Origin: an uncultured Alphaproteobacteria bacterium
Lineage (GTDB): Bacteria; Pseudomonadota; Alphaproteobacteria; TMED127
Direction: 5' to 3'
DNA: 64,000 nucleotides
NCBI GenBank assembly: GCA_902567145.1
Contig: CACFLM010000001.1
Location: 10,001-74,000, forward strand
Notes under the pieces: generated by a model
Databases searched by the model: none
The model's input: only the letters and a program-made list of their open reading frames with translations
What the model was told of the DNA's origin: nothing
Program-made: the position numbers and the translations under genes
In this document: in pieces, positions 38,407-47,697 of the stretch
Layout: each line of letters begins with the position of its first letter
How positions within the stretch are numbered: the stretch's first letter is position 1

Positions 38407-39105
38407 ATGAATACTTCAGTTATAGTTCAAGCACGAATGGGTTCTAAAAGGTTGCCAGGTAAGTCTTTGATGAGATTAGGCAATCACAAAGTAATAGAGT
38501 GGGTTATTCTTAGACTTAGGCTTTGTAAAAAAATAACGAATATTATTTTAGCAACAACAGAAAATAGAGATGATGATATTCTTTGTGAAATAGCTGAAAA
38601 AAATGGAATTAATTATTTTAGAGGATCTGAGAAAGACGTTTTAAAAAGATTTTTAGATGCAGGAACTTTTTTTAATGTTGAGAATATAGTGAGAGTTTGT
38701 GCAGATAGACCTTTTATAGATCCAACCTTAATTGATTCATTGGCTGAGAAATTTTGTAAAGTAAAAGTAGATTTATTATTTAATCACAAATCAGATGATG
38801 TTAACTTTTGGCCAGTAGGTTTTGGTGCTGAGATATTTAAAATAAAAATATTGAAAGAGATATATAGTAAAAAAATTAGCGATTATTATAAAGAACATGT
38901 AACACTATATTTATACGAATGTGGTGATTACAAGATTCAATCTGAGAATTCGTCATTAGAAGCTATAAATTTTCATATGGCAGGTAGATTTGATTTAGAT
39001 ACAAAATCTGATCTTTACAAATTAAGAGAAATTGCAGATCTTATTTCTATCGATAATAGTTATGATAGTATTCTAAGAATCTTTAAAAAAAAAATGAAAA
39101 GGTAA
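38407..39105 (+). CDS. SpsF/NeuA-like cytidylyltransferase, copy 3
   Basis: 232 aa. VIVQARMGSKRLPGKSL (about 5-21) binds CTP; VRVCADRPFIDPTLID (about 97-112) carries the conserved D/R-P-hydrophobic-D metal site; MAGRFDLDTKSDLYKL near the C-terminus is the family's late strand. It is predicted to make the CMP form of the copy-3 NeuB product. It sits 5 nt after that gene and 1 nt before a GT4 gene, so the synthesis, activation and transfer steps are in order on one transcript. Confidence 0.82.
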   Translation: MNTSVIVQARMGSKRLPGKSLMRLGNHKVIEWVILRLRLCKKITNIILATTENRDDDILCEIAEKNGINYFRGSEKDVLKRFLDAGTFFNVENIVRVCADRPFIDPTLIDSLAEKFCKVKVDLLFNHKSDDVNFWPVGFGAEIFKIKILKEIYSKKISDYYKEHVTLYLYECGDYKIQSENSSLEAINFHMAGRFDLDTKSDLYKLREIADLISIDNSYDSILRIFKKKMKR

Positions 39106-39106
39106 C

Positions 39107-40150
39107 TTGAAAAAAATTTTTTTTCCATTCGTAGGTGATAGCGTTGGTGGAAGTCATATCTCAACTGTCATTACTATTAAAAACCTAGACAAATCAAAAT
39201 TCTCTTATCATGTAATTATAGAAGAGAAAGGACCACTAGAGAATTTTTTAAAAAAGGAAAAAATAAGTTACACTTTGTTAAATATTAGAAAATACTCTGG
39301 TTTTATAAAGAGATTTAGTATTTTAAAGAGAATAAAACCTGACATTGTCCATACAAATGATCTAAGAATGCATCAAAGTTGGACTATTTTATGTTTCTTA
39401 AATAATATTCCTCATCTTTGGCATCAACACACATTATATTACTCAAGAATAAATCTACTCTACCTTTTATTTGCTAGCAGAATGATTACAATATCAAAAT
39501 TTTGTCATAGTAGTTTGAATGATTTTATAAAAAAAAAATGCGTTATTTTATTAAATCCATTTGAAACTCAGAAATTTAAAGATTTTAATAACTTATCAAA
39601 GTTAACACTTAAGAAGGAACTTGGATTTAAAAAAAATGAAAATATTATTATTTATATTGGAGATGATAATAAACAGAAAAGGTTTGATTTTTTTATTTCT
39701 ATTGCAGAGCAAATAAAAAAAAAGCTTAAAAATATAAAATTTCTTGTATTCCTTAAAAGTTCTAAAAGTATAAAGCAATCTGATGAGAATTTTAAATTTT
39801 TTGTTGGAAACTACGAAATTACAAATTTCTTAAAGATATCAGATATTTTAATTTCACCATCAATAAATGAAGGATTTGGCAGGGTTTTAGTAGAGGCAAA
39901 TCTAAGTAAAACATTGGTAATTGCATCTGATTCTGGGGGGCATAATGAAATAATTAAAGATAATTTTAATGGATTTCTAGTGAAAAATGACTCTAAAGTT
40001 TTATTCGTGGATAGACTTTTTTATGCGCTTAAAAATCTAAAAAACAGAAAGATCCAATCAATAATATACAATGGCTTTCTTCAATCAAAGAAAAAATATA
40101 GTTTAAAAAACTATACAAAAGAGTTATTTTCGATTTATGAAAAACTGTGA
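39107..40150 (+). CDS. family 4 (GT-B) glycosyltransferase
   Basis: 347 aa. N-terminal VGGSHISTVITI (about 12-23) is the GG acceptor-site motif; IVHTNDLRMHQSW (about 76-88) and ISKFCHS follow. The donor-binding C-terminal domain has SDILISPSINEGFGRVLVEA (about 242-261), the E...E motif, and ASDSGGHNEII. It transfers a sugar to a lipid-linked acceptor. The start is TTG 39107, right after the upstream stop, because the conserved region begins immediately. It overlaps the next GT4 by 14 nt. Confidence 0.87.
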   Translation: MKKIFFPFVGDSVGGSHISTVITIKNLDKSKFSYHVIIEEKGPLENFLKKEKISYTLLNIRKYSGFIKRFSILKRIKPDIVHTNDLRMHQSWTILCFLNNIPHLWHQHTLYYSRINLLYLLFASRMITISKFCHSSLNDFIKKKCVILLNPFETQKFKDFNNLSKLTLKKELGFKKNENIIIYIGDDNKQKRFDFFISIAEQIKKKLKNIKFLVFLKSSKSIKQSDENFKFFVGNYEITNFLKISDILISPSINEGFGRVLVEANLSKTLVIASDSGGHNEIIKDNFNGFLVKNDSKVLFVDRLFYALKNLKNRKIQSIIYNGFLQSKKKYSLKNYTKELFSIYEKL

Positions 40151-41195
40151 TGATCTCATAATGATAATCTCTGATTTTGAGAATGGAGGGGCTCAAAAAG
40201 TTTTATCAACGCTTATTAAATTATTTGATAGAACAAGAATAAAGTTGATTGTCATTGGAAACTCAAAGGATCTAAGCAAGAATAAAAATATTTCACTCGT
40301 AAAACTAAATCTAATGAAAGAATCAAATAGCTTTTTCGATGGAATATATAATAACTTTAAGATTATAAAGAAAGTTAGATATCACCTTAAGAAATCCAAT
40401 TCAAAAACCATAATCAGTTTTATTTATGAGACTAATATCTTATCTTTAATATCTTCAATTAACTTAAGAAAGAAAATAATAATAGCAGAAAGAAATAATC
40501 CCTATCACCAGAAGAGAAGTATAATTTGGAACTTTTTAAGATTATTAATATATCCATTAGCTGACGTTATTGTTGTGAATAGTTTTTTTTCATTTGATTA
40601 CTTTAAGAAATTTATTGATGTTAAAAAAATAAGATATATTGAGAATCCATTAATTTTAAAAAAAAATAGATTAGAAAAAAAAAAAAAATATATATTTGTC
40701 GCATCCAGTCTTACCAAACAAAAATCTATTAATACTCTAATAATGGCTTTTTCTATATTTCAACAAAGAAATTCTGACTGGGAATTATTGATTGCAGGCG
40801 AGGGGCCTGAAGAAGTAAAATTAAAAGAATTAGCTACGAATCTTAAAATAGAAAATAAAGTCAATTGGTTAGGATTTAGAAAGAAAATCGACTCTTACTA
40901 TAGAGTATCATCAATTTTTTGTTTACCTTCAAGCTATGAAGGAATGTCAAATTCACTTTTAGAGGCATTGTCATATAATTTACCTTGTGTTGTTAGTAAT
41001 TCAGTCATTCATGAAAATGACCCTTTAAAAGAATTTGTGACAACATTTAAGAAAAATAATCACATAGACCTATCCTCTAAATTAATTAATATTGAAAGAA
41101 AGGAAACGTTTAATAAAAATAGATTTATTGATTACGCTAAAGAAAAGTTAAATGTTAAAGTTATAAAAAAAAGATGGAAAGATTTATGTTGTTGA
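40137..41195 (+). CDS. family 4 (GT-B) glycosyltransferase
   Basis: 352 aa. DFENGGAQKVLSTLIKLF (about 12-29) is a classic GT4 acceptor-site motif; AERNNPYHQ (about 115-123), VASSLTKQKSINTLIMAF (about 187-204), IAGEGPEE, and SSYEGMSNSLLEALSYNLP (about 264-282, the EX7E donor motif) complete the fold. It is the last gene of the rightward nonulosonate operon, overlapping the convergent methyltransferase gene by 12 nt. An A14 tract (40675-40688) encodes RLEKKKKY near residue 183, between the two Rossmann domains. Confidence 0.87.
   Translation: MKNCDDLIMIISDFENGGAQKVLSTLIKLFDRTRIKLIVIGNSKDLSKNKNISLVKLNLMKESNSFFDGIYNNFKIIKKVRYHLKKSNSKTIISFIYETNILSLISSINLRKKIIIAERNNPYHQKRSIIWNFLRLLIYPLADVIVVNSFFSFDYFKKFIDVKKIRYIENPLILKKNRLEKKKKYIFVASSLTKQKSINTLIMAFSIFQQRNSDWELLIAGEGPEEVKLKELATNLKIENKVNWLGFRKKIDSYYRVSSIFCLPSSYEGMSNSLLEALSYNLPCVVSNSVIHENDPLKEFVTTFKKNNHIDLSSKLINIERKETFNKNRFIDYAKEKLNVKVIKKRWKDLCC
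40675..40688. repeat. A14 homopolymer in a GT4 gene
   Basis: Fourteen A in the interdomain part of the GT4 gene. A frameshift here would remove the donor-binding domain. Confidence 0.9.
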
Positions 41196-41924
41196 ATCGA
41201 TTTTGATATCTTTAAGTTCCCAAAGACCCAAATATTTTTTTAATACTTTCTCTTTATTTGTTCTGGATTCACAAAAAACTGCAATTGGTCTTGGAAAATT
41301 AAAAGGTTCTTTTGTTAGATTTATCGGTCTCCACATCCCAGTTTTAATCCATCTATTTTCATTCGTGTTTGGGAATGTGGTTGTAAGTAAATATTTTGAA
41401 TTGCTTTTTTTAAAATTAATAATTGTGGTTTTTATGTCACTATTTGAAAAATGTACTAGAGCATCTCTACAGAAGATTAGATCACTCTTAAGAGGTTTGT
41501 TTTTGATAATATTTAATTCTTTGAATTTTTTTAATTTACAAGAATATTTCTTATTATTATCATTTATAATCTTGCTTACAATATCATAACCAATATATTT
41601 AGTTTTTTTAAGATTAACTAACTGCATCCAATTAAAATCACCACAAGGAGAATCAACTATTGATTTGATTTTATACCTGTCAATAACTTCTTCAATAACC
41701 TCTCTAACATATATTGTACTTTTTATTGTAGACCCTGGTCCTGAGAATGACTCATTATTCCCCCATGAATTATCATCATAATATTTTTCAAAGATACTTT
41801 TATTACTTTTACTGGATAGAAATAATATTCTTCTCAATTTAAGGAGTAAATAAAAAGACTCTCTAGAATATTTTTCTAGCATGTAATTTGACTTTAATAA
41901 ACTTTTAATCTTATGAATTAACAT
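41184..41924 (-). CDS. SAM-dependent methyltransferase-like protein
   Basis: 246 aa. YYDDNSWGNNESFSGPGST (about 48-66) and IVDSPCGDFNWMQLV (about 88-102) form the SAM region, with CGDF in place of the usual GxGxG, and YIGYDIVSKII. FCRDALVHFSNSDI (about 149-162) is the post-motif. Similar proteins annotated as class I methyltransferases occur in exopolysaccharide loci; the substrate is unknown. It overlaps the convergent GT4 gene by 12 nt at its 3' end. The spacer of 42 nt to the rightward gene at 41967 contains both promoters. Confidence 0.65.
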   Translation of the reverse strand: MLIHKIKSLLKSNYMLEKYSRESFYLLLKLRRILFLSSKSNKSIFEKYYDDNSWGNNESFSGPGSTIKSTIYVREVIEEVIDRYKIKSIVDSPCGDFNWMQLVNLKKTKYIGYDIVSKIINDNNKKYSCKLKKFKELNIIKNKPLKSDLIFCRDALVHFSNSDIKTTIINFKKSNSKYLLTTTFPNTNENRWIKTGMWRPINLTKEPFNFPRPIAVFCESRTNKEKVLKKYLGLWELKDIKIDSTT

Positions 41925-41966
41925 TGTGATTTAAATACTATAATATGGAAAATTGTAAAAAAAGTA

Positions 41967-43034
41967 ATGTCTAAAATAATTATATTTGCAAGCGATCTTA
42001 AATACCCAAATGTTCAATCATTCCTTTTTCCTTTTCTTAAATATAAGGAGTATTTCGCCTTAAATGGTTTTTTTTTTGAGCTAAAAAAAATTGATATCGA
42101 TTTCCATTTTGAAAGTGATTTTATTTTTTTAGAGAGCAAAGCGGCAGTTTTATATTCCAGAAAAAAGAATATTAGCTTAATCAACCTAATTAGAAATTTA
42201 AAACCTAAGTCTAATGCAATTATCTTTTTTGATACTTCTGATAGTACTGAAATAGAAATACCAGAAATAATTCCATTTGTTCAAAAATACTGTAAAGCCC
42301 AAATACTAGAAAACCTTGATAGTTACAGAAATAGATTTTATGGTGGAAGAATTTTTACCAACTTTGCTTATAAAAATTTCAACATCAAAGATAACAAACC
42401 AAGAGCATCTAAAAATTTGACTGATGATGATTTAAAAAAAATTAGAATATTTTGGAATTCTTCAATAAATAATTTCGGCTATGATAGAAGTATTTGCTGG
42501 TCGCTCTTTAAATTTTTCAAGCATAAATCACTTTTAAAATTGCCGACTAGAGGTTTTGCCCCAAAAAGGAATAGAGAAAAATTAATATCAATTAATTTTA
42601 ATTTAGATTACGAAAGAGAATCAGTTGCTTGGTTTAGGAAACAATCATTAAGATTACTTAATGAGAAAAAGAAAGAAAGAAAAAACTTTTTATTATATTT
42701 TAAAGACCTTATCAATACTAAGTATGTTTTATCTCCATTTGGTTGGGGTGAAATTAATTATAGGGATTATGAATCTTTTTTAACAGGTTCTGTTTTAATC
42801 AAACCAAATATGGATCATCTTGTGACTTGGCCAAACTATTACCAAAAAGGGAAATTTTATATTGATTATGATTGGTCATTCAGCAATTTCATTGAAATTA
42901 CTGAGAGTTTAGAATCAAACTATTCAAATTATATTGAATATGCAAATCATGTTCAAGATTTCTACCTTTCTATATTACAGGAAGATAACCTTAAACAAAA
43001 TATTCTTGATAGGTTGAACCATATATTGGATTAA
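41967..43034 (+). CDS. glycosyltransferase-like protein of unknown family
   Basis: 355 aa. Not recognised over the N-terminal two-thirds. The C-terminal block KYVLSPFGWGEINYRDYESF (about 252-271), then TGSVLIKPNMDHLVTWPNYY (about 273-292), is the GWG...RdyE...G.vlikPdm.h...wP pattern seen in exostosin-type and CgeB-like glycosyltransferases. No signal peptide or membrane helix was seen. It is isolated: 42 nt from the divergent methyltransferase, then a 112-nt gap before the broken sulfotransferase. A sugar-transfer role is inferred from this C-terminal pattern and location. Confidence 0.5.
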   Translation: MSKIIIFASDLKYPNVQSFLFPFLKYKEYFALNGFFFELKKIDIDFHFESDFIFLESKAAVLYSRKKNISLINLIRNLKPKSNAIIFFDTSDSTEIEIPEIIPFVQKYCKAQILENLDSYRNRFYGGRIFTNFAYKNFNIKDNKPRASKNLTDDDLKKIRIFWNSSINNFGYDRSICWSLFKFFKHKSLLKLPTRGFAPKRNREKLISINFNLDYERESVAWFRKQSLRLLNEKKKERKNFLLYFKDLINTKYVLSPFGWGEINYRDYESFLTGSVLIKPNMDHLVTWPNYYQKGKFYIDYDWSFSNFIEITESLESNYSNYIEYANHVQDFYLSILQEDNLKQNILDRLNHILD

Positions 43035-43146
43035 AGTGAATGCCTTGATTAATTTGTAACAAAAAAATATATATTCTTTCTTAAATAAAACTTTTGTTGT
43101 AAATTTGGTTTTCTATTATTTTTTATAAAACTTATATAACTTATCA
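43035..43146 (+). other. intergenic spacer before the sulfotransferase pseudogene
   Basis: 112 nt, AT-rich, no ORF or RNA recognised. It probably contains the promoter or leader of the sulfotransferase region. Confidence 0.4.
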
Positions 43147-44007
43147 ATGAAGTTACCCAATCTTATATTTGTAGGTGCAGAAAAGGCAGGGTCTACGACT
43201 ATTCACAGAGTGCTAAGTGGTCACAAAGATATTCACGCAATAAGAAAAGAGACAGAGTTCTTTTCATTTTACAAAAAAAAAAAAAAAAGAGATTATTATT
43301 TAAATTAATTAAAGGAATATTAAAAGTTATTTAATAATTCAGATAATTTATTATACAGGCTCGATGTCTCAACAACATATCTTCATTGCCCAGAAGCAAT
43401 AAGAAATATAAAAAAAATAGTAGGTCAGGTGAAGATTATCATTTGTTTAAGAGATCCCGTTGATAGATCATACTCAAGGTATTGGATGTCTGCGAAAAGG
43501 AATTTTGATTTAACCAATTATTCAAAAGAAAAATTTTTGAATTATTTTTTTAGTCATAAAACTGACATAAGTTGGTCTAATGTAAGAAATAGGGGTTTAT
43601 ATAGTTTAGCAGTTAATAAATTCCTTAAAGCTTTTGGTAAAAAACAAATTCTTATTTTATTTTATGAAGATTTATTAAATAATAAGTCTAAGTTTTTTGA
43701 GAAAATTTTTGATTTTTTGCAAATCGATAGTATGACTATTCCAAAATTTGATAGATATGCTGAATCTTTATACTCTAATAATAGAATTTTTCATTCATTC
43801 TTTAATTCATTTTTAGGATTTAAACTCCCTAATAATAGGTTGGTTTATTTTTTTAAATTTATTTTTAGAAAATTAAGATCATTATTTCTAAAAAAATATC
43901 CAAAAATAGGTGAAGAAGAGAAAGCAATAATTTTAGATTATTATCTCAAGGATATTAAGAAATTAGAAAAGACATTAAAAACAAATCTTGAATCTTGGAA
44001 AAATTGA
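43147..44007 (+). pseudogene. broken or phase-variable sulfotransferase with an A16 tract
   Basis: ATG 43147 opens LPNLIFVGAEKAGSTTIHRV, a PAPS-binding loop (AEKAGSTT), and continues HKDIHAIRKETEFFSFYK into A16 at 43273-43288, then hits TAA at 43306. After the run another frame continues as KRLLFKLIKGILK to a stop near 43332. From 43324 the original frame reopens with LDVSTTYLHCPEAIRN and KIIICLRDPVDRSYSRYW (3'-phosphate-binding region) and runs to 44007. No single run length restores the whole protein, so at least two frame changes separate the halves. It is a pseudogene, a slippage-controlled gene, or contains sequence errors. Confidence 0.75.
43273..43288 (+). repeat. A16 homopolymer tract
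   Basis: The longest mononucleotide tract found in the window, within the 5' third of the sulfotransferase reading frame. Tracts of this size are hypermutable by slipped-strand mispairing and error-prone in sequencing. Confidence 0.95.
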
Positions 44008-44035
44008 TTTTTTGACAGTTATAAATTTATAATCA

Positions 44036-45421
44036 ATGTTATTTAATAGTTTAAATTTTTTTATTTTTTTTATATTATTTATTTCCATTTACTTTTTAAT
44101 ATCTGGAAAGCCAAGGTTACTATTTTGCTTGTCTTCAAGCTATCTATTTTATTTCTTTTTTAGTGTGAAGTTCTCATTGATAATTATGGTTTCGACTGTA
44201 ATTGATTATACAATGGGAAAAAAAATAGCAGAGGAGAAGAATTTTAATAAAAAAAAAGTCTATTTATCAATTAGTTTATTTTTAAACTTGCTAATACTAG
44301 GAATATTTAAATACTTTAATTTTTTTATTGATTCATTTTTAGTTTTTTTATCAATTTTTAGTTTAAATATTAGCTATACAGCCTTGAGTATTGTTTTGCC
44401 GGTTGGAATTTCTTTTTATACATTTCAGTCAATGAGTTATTCACTGGATATTTACTTTGGAAGATGTAAAGTAGAAAATAGTTTCATAAGATTTGCCACT
44501 TTTGTCTCTTTTTTCCCTCAACTTGTTGCTGGTCCTATAGTAAGAGCAAAAAGATTATTACCTCAATTTAGAGTTGATAAATCTTTTAAGTGGTCAAATT
44601 TTTTCTTGGGTTTTGAACATATAATTTTTGGTTTTTTTTTGAAGATCTGTGTTGCAGATAGATTAGGCATAATTGTTGACCCTACTTTTATAAGTCCTAA
44701 AGATTATGGTGGGTTAGCTCATATTATTGCTTCAATTGGATTTTCATTTCAAATATATGCAGATTTTGCAGGATACTCTTTGATTGCAATAGGTATTGGA
44801 AGATTAATGGGTTTTAATTTTGGAATAAATTTTAAAAGACCTTACTTTGCATTTTCTTTTCTAGGTTTTTGGAGAAGATGGCACATTTCTTTATCTTCTT
44901 GGCTAAGAGATTATTTATATATTCCATTGGGAGGAAATAGATTTGGAATATTTTTAAAGTATAGAAATTTTATTATAGTTATGTTTCTTGGAGGGTTGTG
45001 GCACGGGGCCTCAATAAACTTTTTGATTTGGGGAATGTTACATGGAATTCTTCTAATAATAAATGATCTTTTGAGGAAAAGAAATATTTTAACTGCTCAA
45101 AATATTTCTAATAGATTTATTGTATTTGCAACAGTTACATTATTATGGATTCCTTTTAGGTCTGAGAATCTAGGTATTATGATGTCAAAGTTATCTAAAA
45201 TTTTTTCAACGGATAATTTTTTCCAAAATATTTCTTATGATTTGTTTAATACAGTAATTGCTTTTACAATGATTTTAATATTTATCTTAAAAGATTTTAT
45301 TGATGAAAAGAAAATTAGACTTAATAAGAGGCTTCGAATTCTTTTAAGTTTAATTTTTGTTTGGTTAATAAGTTTACTCGGAGTTTTTGAAGGTTCAAAT
45401 TTTATTTATTTTAGATTTTAA
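44036..45421 (+). CDS. MBOAT-family O-acyltransferase (AlgI-like)
   Basis: 461 aa integral membrane protein with about ten hydrophobic segments. MBOAT signatures: VLPVGISFYTFQSMSYSLDI (about 121-140), FFPQLVAGPIVRAKRL, FWRRWHISLSSWLRDYLYIP (about 279-298) and GGLWHGASINFLIWGMLHG (about 321-339) with the family catalytic-type His. AlgI-type proteins move an acyl group, usually acetyl, across the membrane for polysaccharide O-acylation. The stop overlaps the start of the SGNH partner by 1 nt (TAATG), strong evidence of a functional pair. Confidence 0.9.
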   Translation: MLFNSLNFFIFFILFISIYFLISGKPRLLFCLSSSYLFYFFFSVKFSLIIMVSTVIDYTMGKKIAEEKNFNKKKVYLSISLFLNLLILGIFKYFNFFIDSFLVFLSIFSLNISYTALSIVLPVGISFYTFQSMSYSLDIYFGRCKVENSFIRFATFVSFFPQLVAGPIVRAKRLLPQFRVDKSFKWSNFFLGFEHIIFGFFLKICVADRLGIIVDPTFISPKDYGGLAHIIASIGFSFQIYADFAGYSLIAIGIGRLMGFNFGINFKRPYFAFSFLGFWRRWHISLSSWLRDYLYIPLGGNRFGIFLKYRNFIIVMFLGGLWHGASINFLIWGMLHGILLIINDLLRKRNILTAQNISNRFIVFATVTLLWIPFRSENLGIMMSKLSKIFSTDNFFQNISYDLFNTVIAFTMILIFILKDFIDEKKIRLNKRLRILLSLIFVWLISLLGVFEGSNFIYFRF

Positions 45422-46311
45422 TGTTAACAAAACTTTCTATTACTATAAGTATCATATTATGTTTTTTTTTGGGAGACAGAATATTTACAAACATAGGCCT
45501 TTATTTAACTAAGTTTAGTTCTTTGCCCGAAGCAAAATTATATAGTGGTAGATTAGACTCAAAAATACTTATTGTTGGTAATTCGAGAGCATATAGACAC
45601 ATACACGAGAAAGATTGGTCTGAAATTTTAGATGAATCAGTAAGTAACATCTCTATGCCGGGAGCTCCTATGGTGCATTTTGAGGTATTACTAGATGATT
45701 ATGTTGAGATTTATGGTTGGCCAAAAAAAATAATTATTGAACTAGACTGTATTTTTTCTGATACAGAAATAATCTCATCATATAAATTTCTTACAAATTA
45801 TTCCAGCAATTACTCTTTATTACTCAAGGAATTTGATAAGAAAACATTTTATTTTTCACAGATAATAAACCTTTATAAACTTAATTCAAACATTTATCTG
45901 AATGCCTTGCATAAAATTTTCCAAAAATATGAACAACCTAGACTTTATGGAGAAATATCAAGTGCTGAATTAAGTAATTTTAAATCATCTAAGGATAAAA
46001 ATAATAGATTTTTAATAAAAGAATATAATTTAGAGTCTTTAAAAAATATAATTAGAAAATACGGTAAAAATTCTGATTTGGTTTTAATTATTTCACCTTA
46101 TCATCCTAATATTATTAATTATTATAGTGAAGAGATGGTTGCGTCTATAAGCAGACTAAAGACAATCCTAAAGGATGATATCAAATTTTTCGATTTTTCA
46201 AGAGAAGTTTTTGACGACAATTTTTTTAATGACCTATATCATTTCAACAGTAAAGGAGTTGAAGAGTTAAATAGTAGGCTATTAGATGACAATTTTTTTG
46301 AAAAGTTATAA
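45421..46311 (+). CDS. SGNH-like periplasmic acyltransferase partner of MBOAT
   Basis: 296 aa. The N-terminal hydrophobic segment (about 5-25) is a signal anchor. ILIVGNSRAYRHI (about 48-60) is the SGNH block I with the nucleophile-type Ser, and NDLYHFNSKGVEEL (about 266-279) resembles block V, with D..H. Such AlgJ/AlgX/DltD-type proteins accept the acyl group from an MBOAT and place it on a sugar outside the membrane. It overlaps the MBOAT stop by 1 nt and precedes a GT-C protein by 23 nt. The acyl group and glycan site are unknown. Confidence 0.75.
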   Translation: MLTKLSITISIILCFFLGDRIFTNIGLYLTKFSSLPEAKLYSGRLDSKILIVGNSRAYRHIHEKDWSEILDESVSNISMPGAPMVHFEVLLDDYVEIYGWPKKIIIELDCIFSDTEIISSYKFLTNYSSNYSLLLKEFDKKTFYFSQIINLYKLNSNIYLNALHKIFQKYEQPRLYGEISSAELSNFKSSKDKNNRFLIKEYNLESLKNIIRKYGKNSDLVLIISPYHPNIINYYSEEMVASISRLKTILKDDIKFFDFSREVFDDNFFNDLYHFNSKGVEELNSRLLDDNFFEKL

Positions 46312-46334
46312 TTTCAGATTTCTAAAGAAACAAT

Positions 46335-47696
46335 ATGAAAAAAAAAAATATCCTTTCTCTCATCGTATTAGTAATATTTACTTTAATTATAATTAAACTT
46401 TCTCCAAGTTTCTTTCCTGCTATGATGCCCGATAGTTATGATTATATTAGGATATCTAACTCAAATATAAGAACATCCATTTATCCAGGTATAAATCAAT
46501 TTTTTAATTTCATCGAAACGGATATAATTAGTTTTCAAATTTTTTTACTATCTTTTAGTATCTCACTTCTAGTTTTTGCAATATTCAAAAAGACACGAAG
46601 TTTTCATTTGTCAGCGGTTTTATTTTTTCTAATATCAATTAATTATTTTTACACATCATTCTCAAAGACTATTTTAACAGAATCACTATTTTTCACATTT
46701 ATTAATTTATCTATTTCAATAATTTTATTGGTTCAGGAAAAAAGGAAAATATTTTTTTTAGTATTGGGGATTCTGTTAGGTCTTATTATTACCATAAAGC
46801 CCATAGGGATTACGATTGCTTTGCCTTTAATTGTTGCAATAATAATAAAAAGAAATAGCAGAAATAGTCTTGCACTATTGTTTCCCATCATAATTACTTT
46901 TTTTATTGAAAATTATCTTTTTCATTTGCATCATGACAAGAGGTCTTCTGTGCTTCCAGACGCATTAACCGGAAAGATTTTTTTTATGTCCGGTTCTGAA
47001 AATTTTAATTATGAAGTTTTCCCATTTAAGTATCATAATATGTTAAATGAGATTCAATTTGAATCTAAAAAAGTACATGATTTTATTGAAAAGTTAAAAA
47101 ACCCTCTTTTAAAAGTAGATCTAAGATCTGATTATGAAGTTGTTTTTCAGTTTCAATCATTTAATATTTTAGAATTTAAAAACGAAAAGTTATTTAATGA
47201 ATTTCGACATGATAAGAGTAATTTTTTAATTTACTTAAAAAATAATTTTAGTGATTATTTGGCTCTTTCATTATCACATTACATTGGTCAATGGTTAACT
47301 GGACCAAAGTTTTTATTTTTAAAAAATCTAGAAACGTATTCTATTAACTCTATTCCACTTTATAAGAATCTAATCTTATCCTCATCAGATTTAAATAAGC
47401 CAAAAAGAAATATTTTATTTTTGTCTTTATGTTTTTTTATTTTATTATTTATTTCATTTACATATGTATCATTAGCGTCTCTGTTTAGAATTATTAAAGA
47501 GAAAAAGGTTGGTTTTCTTGATTTTTTGATTATCTCAGTTCAATTTTACTTAATTGCAACTTCATTTATAAACATATCAAGTATAAGGTACCTTATGCCA
47601 GTTTATCCAATTATAATAGTAGTTTTAATTTTATATATTAATTCAAAATTCAATATATCCTCCAGTAATAAGAACTCGAAAGAAATAAAGTTTTAA
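46335..47696 (+). CDS. multi-pass membrane glycosyltransferase-like protein (GT-C/PMT type)
   Basis: 453 aa with about ten predicted membrane segments. MMPDSYDYIRIS (about 30-41) after the first helix has the D.Y motif of GT-C transferases, followed by a long extracytoplasmic loop. YTSFSKTILTESLFF (about 111-125) and IITIKPIGI continue the pattern. Such enzymes use polyprenyl-phosphate sugars to glycosylate periplasmic glycans, lipids or proteins. A large soluble loop (about 200-330) lies between helices. It is 23 nt after the SGNH gene and ends 1 nt before asnB-like. Confidence 0.6.
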   Translation: MKKKNILSLIVLVIFTLIIIKLSPSFFPAMMPDSYDYIRISNSNIRTSIYPGINQFFNFIETDIISFQIFLLSFSISLLVFAIFKKTRSFHLSAVLFFLISINYFYTSFSKTILTESLFFTFINLSISIILLVQEKRKIFFLVLGILLGLIITIKPIGITIALPLIVAIIIKRNSRNSLALLFPIIITFFIENYLFHLHHDKRSSVLPDALTGKIFFMSGSENFNYEVFPFKYHNMLNEIQFESKKVHDFIEKLKNPLLKVDLRSDYEVVFQFQSFNILEFKNEKLFNEFRHDKSNFLIYLKNNFSDYLALSLSHYIGQWLTGPKFLFLKNLETYSINSIPLYKNLILSSSDLNKPKRNILFLSLCFFILLFISFTYVSLASLFRIIKEKKVGFLDFLIISVQFYLIATSFINISSIRYLMPVYPIIIVVLILYINSKFNISSSNKNSKEIKF

Positions 47697-47697
47697 T

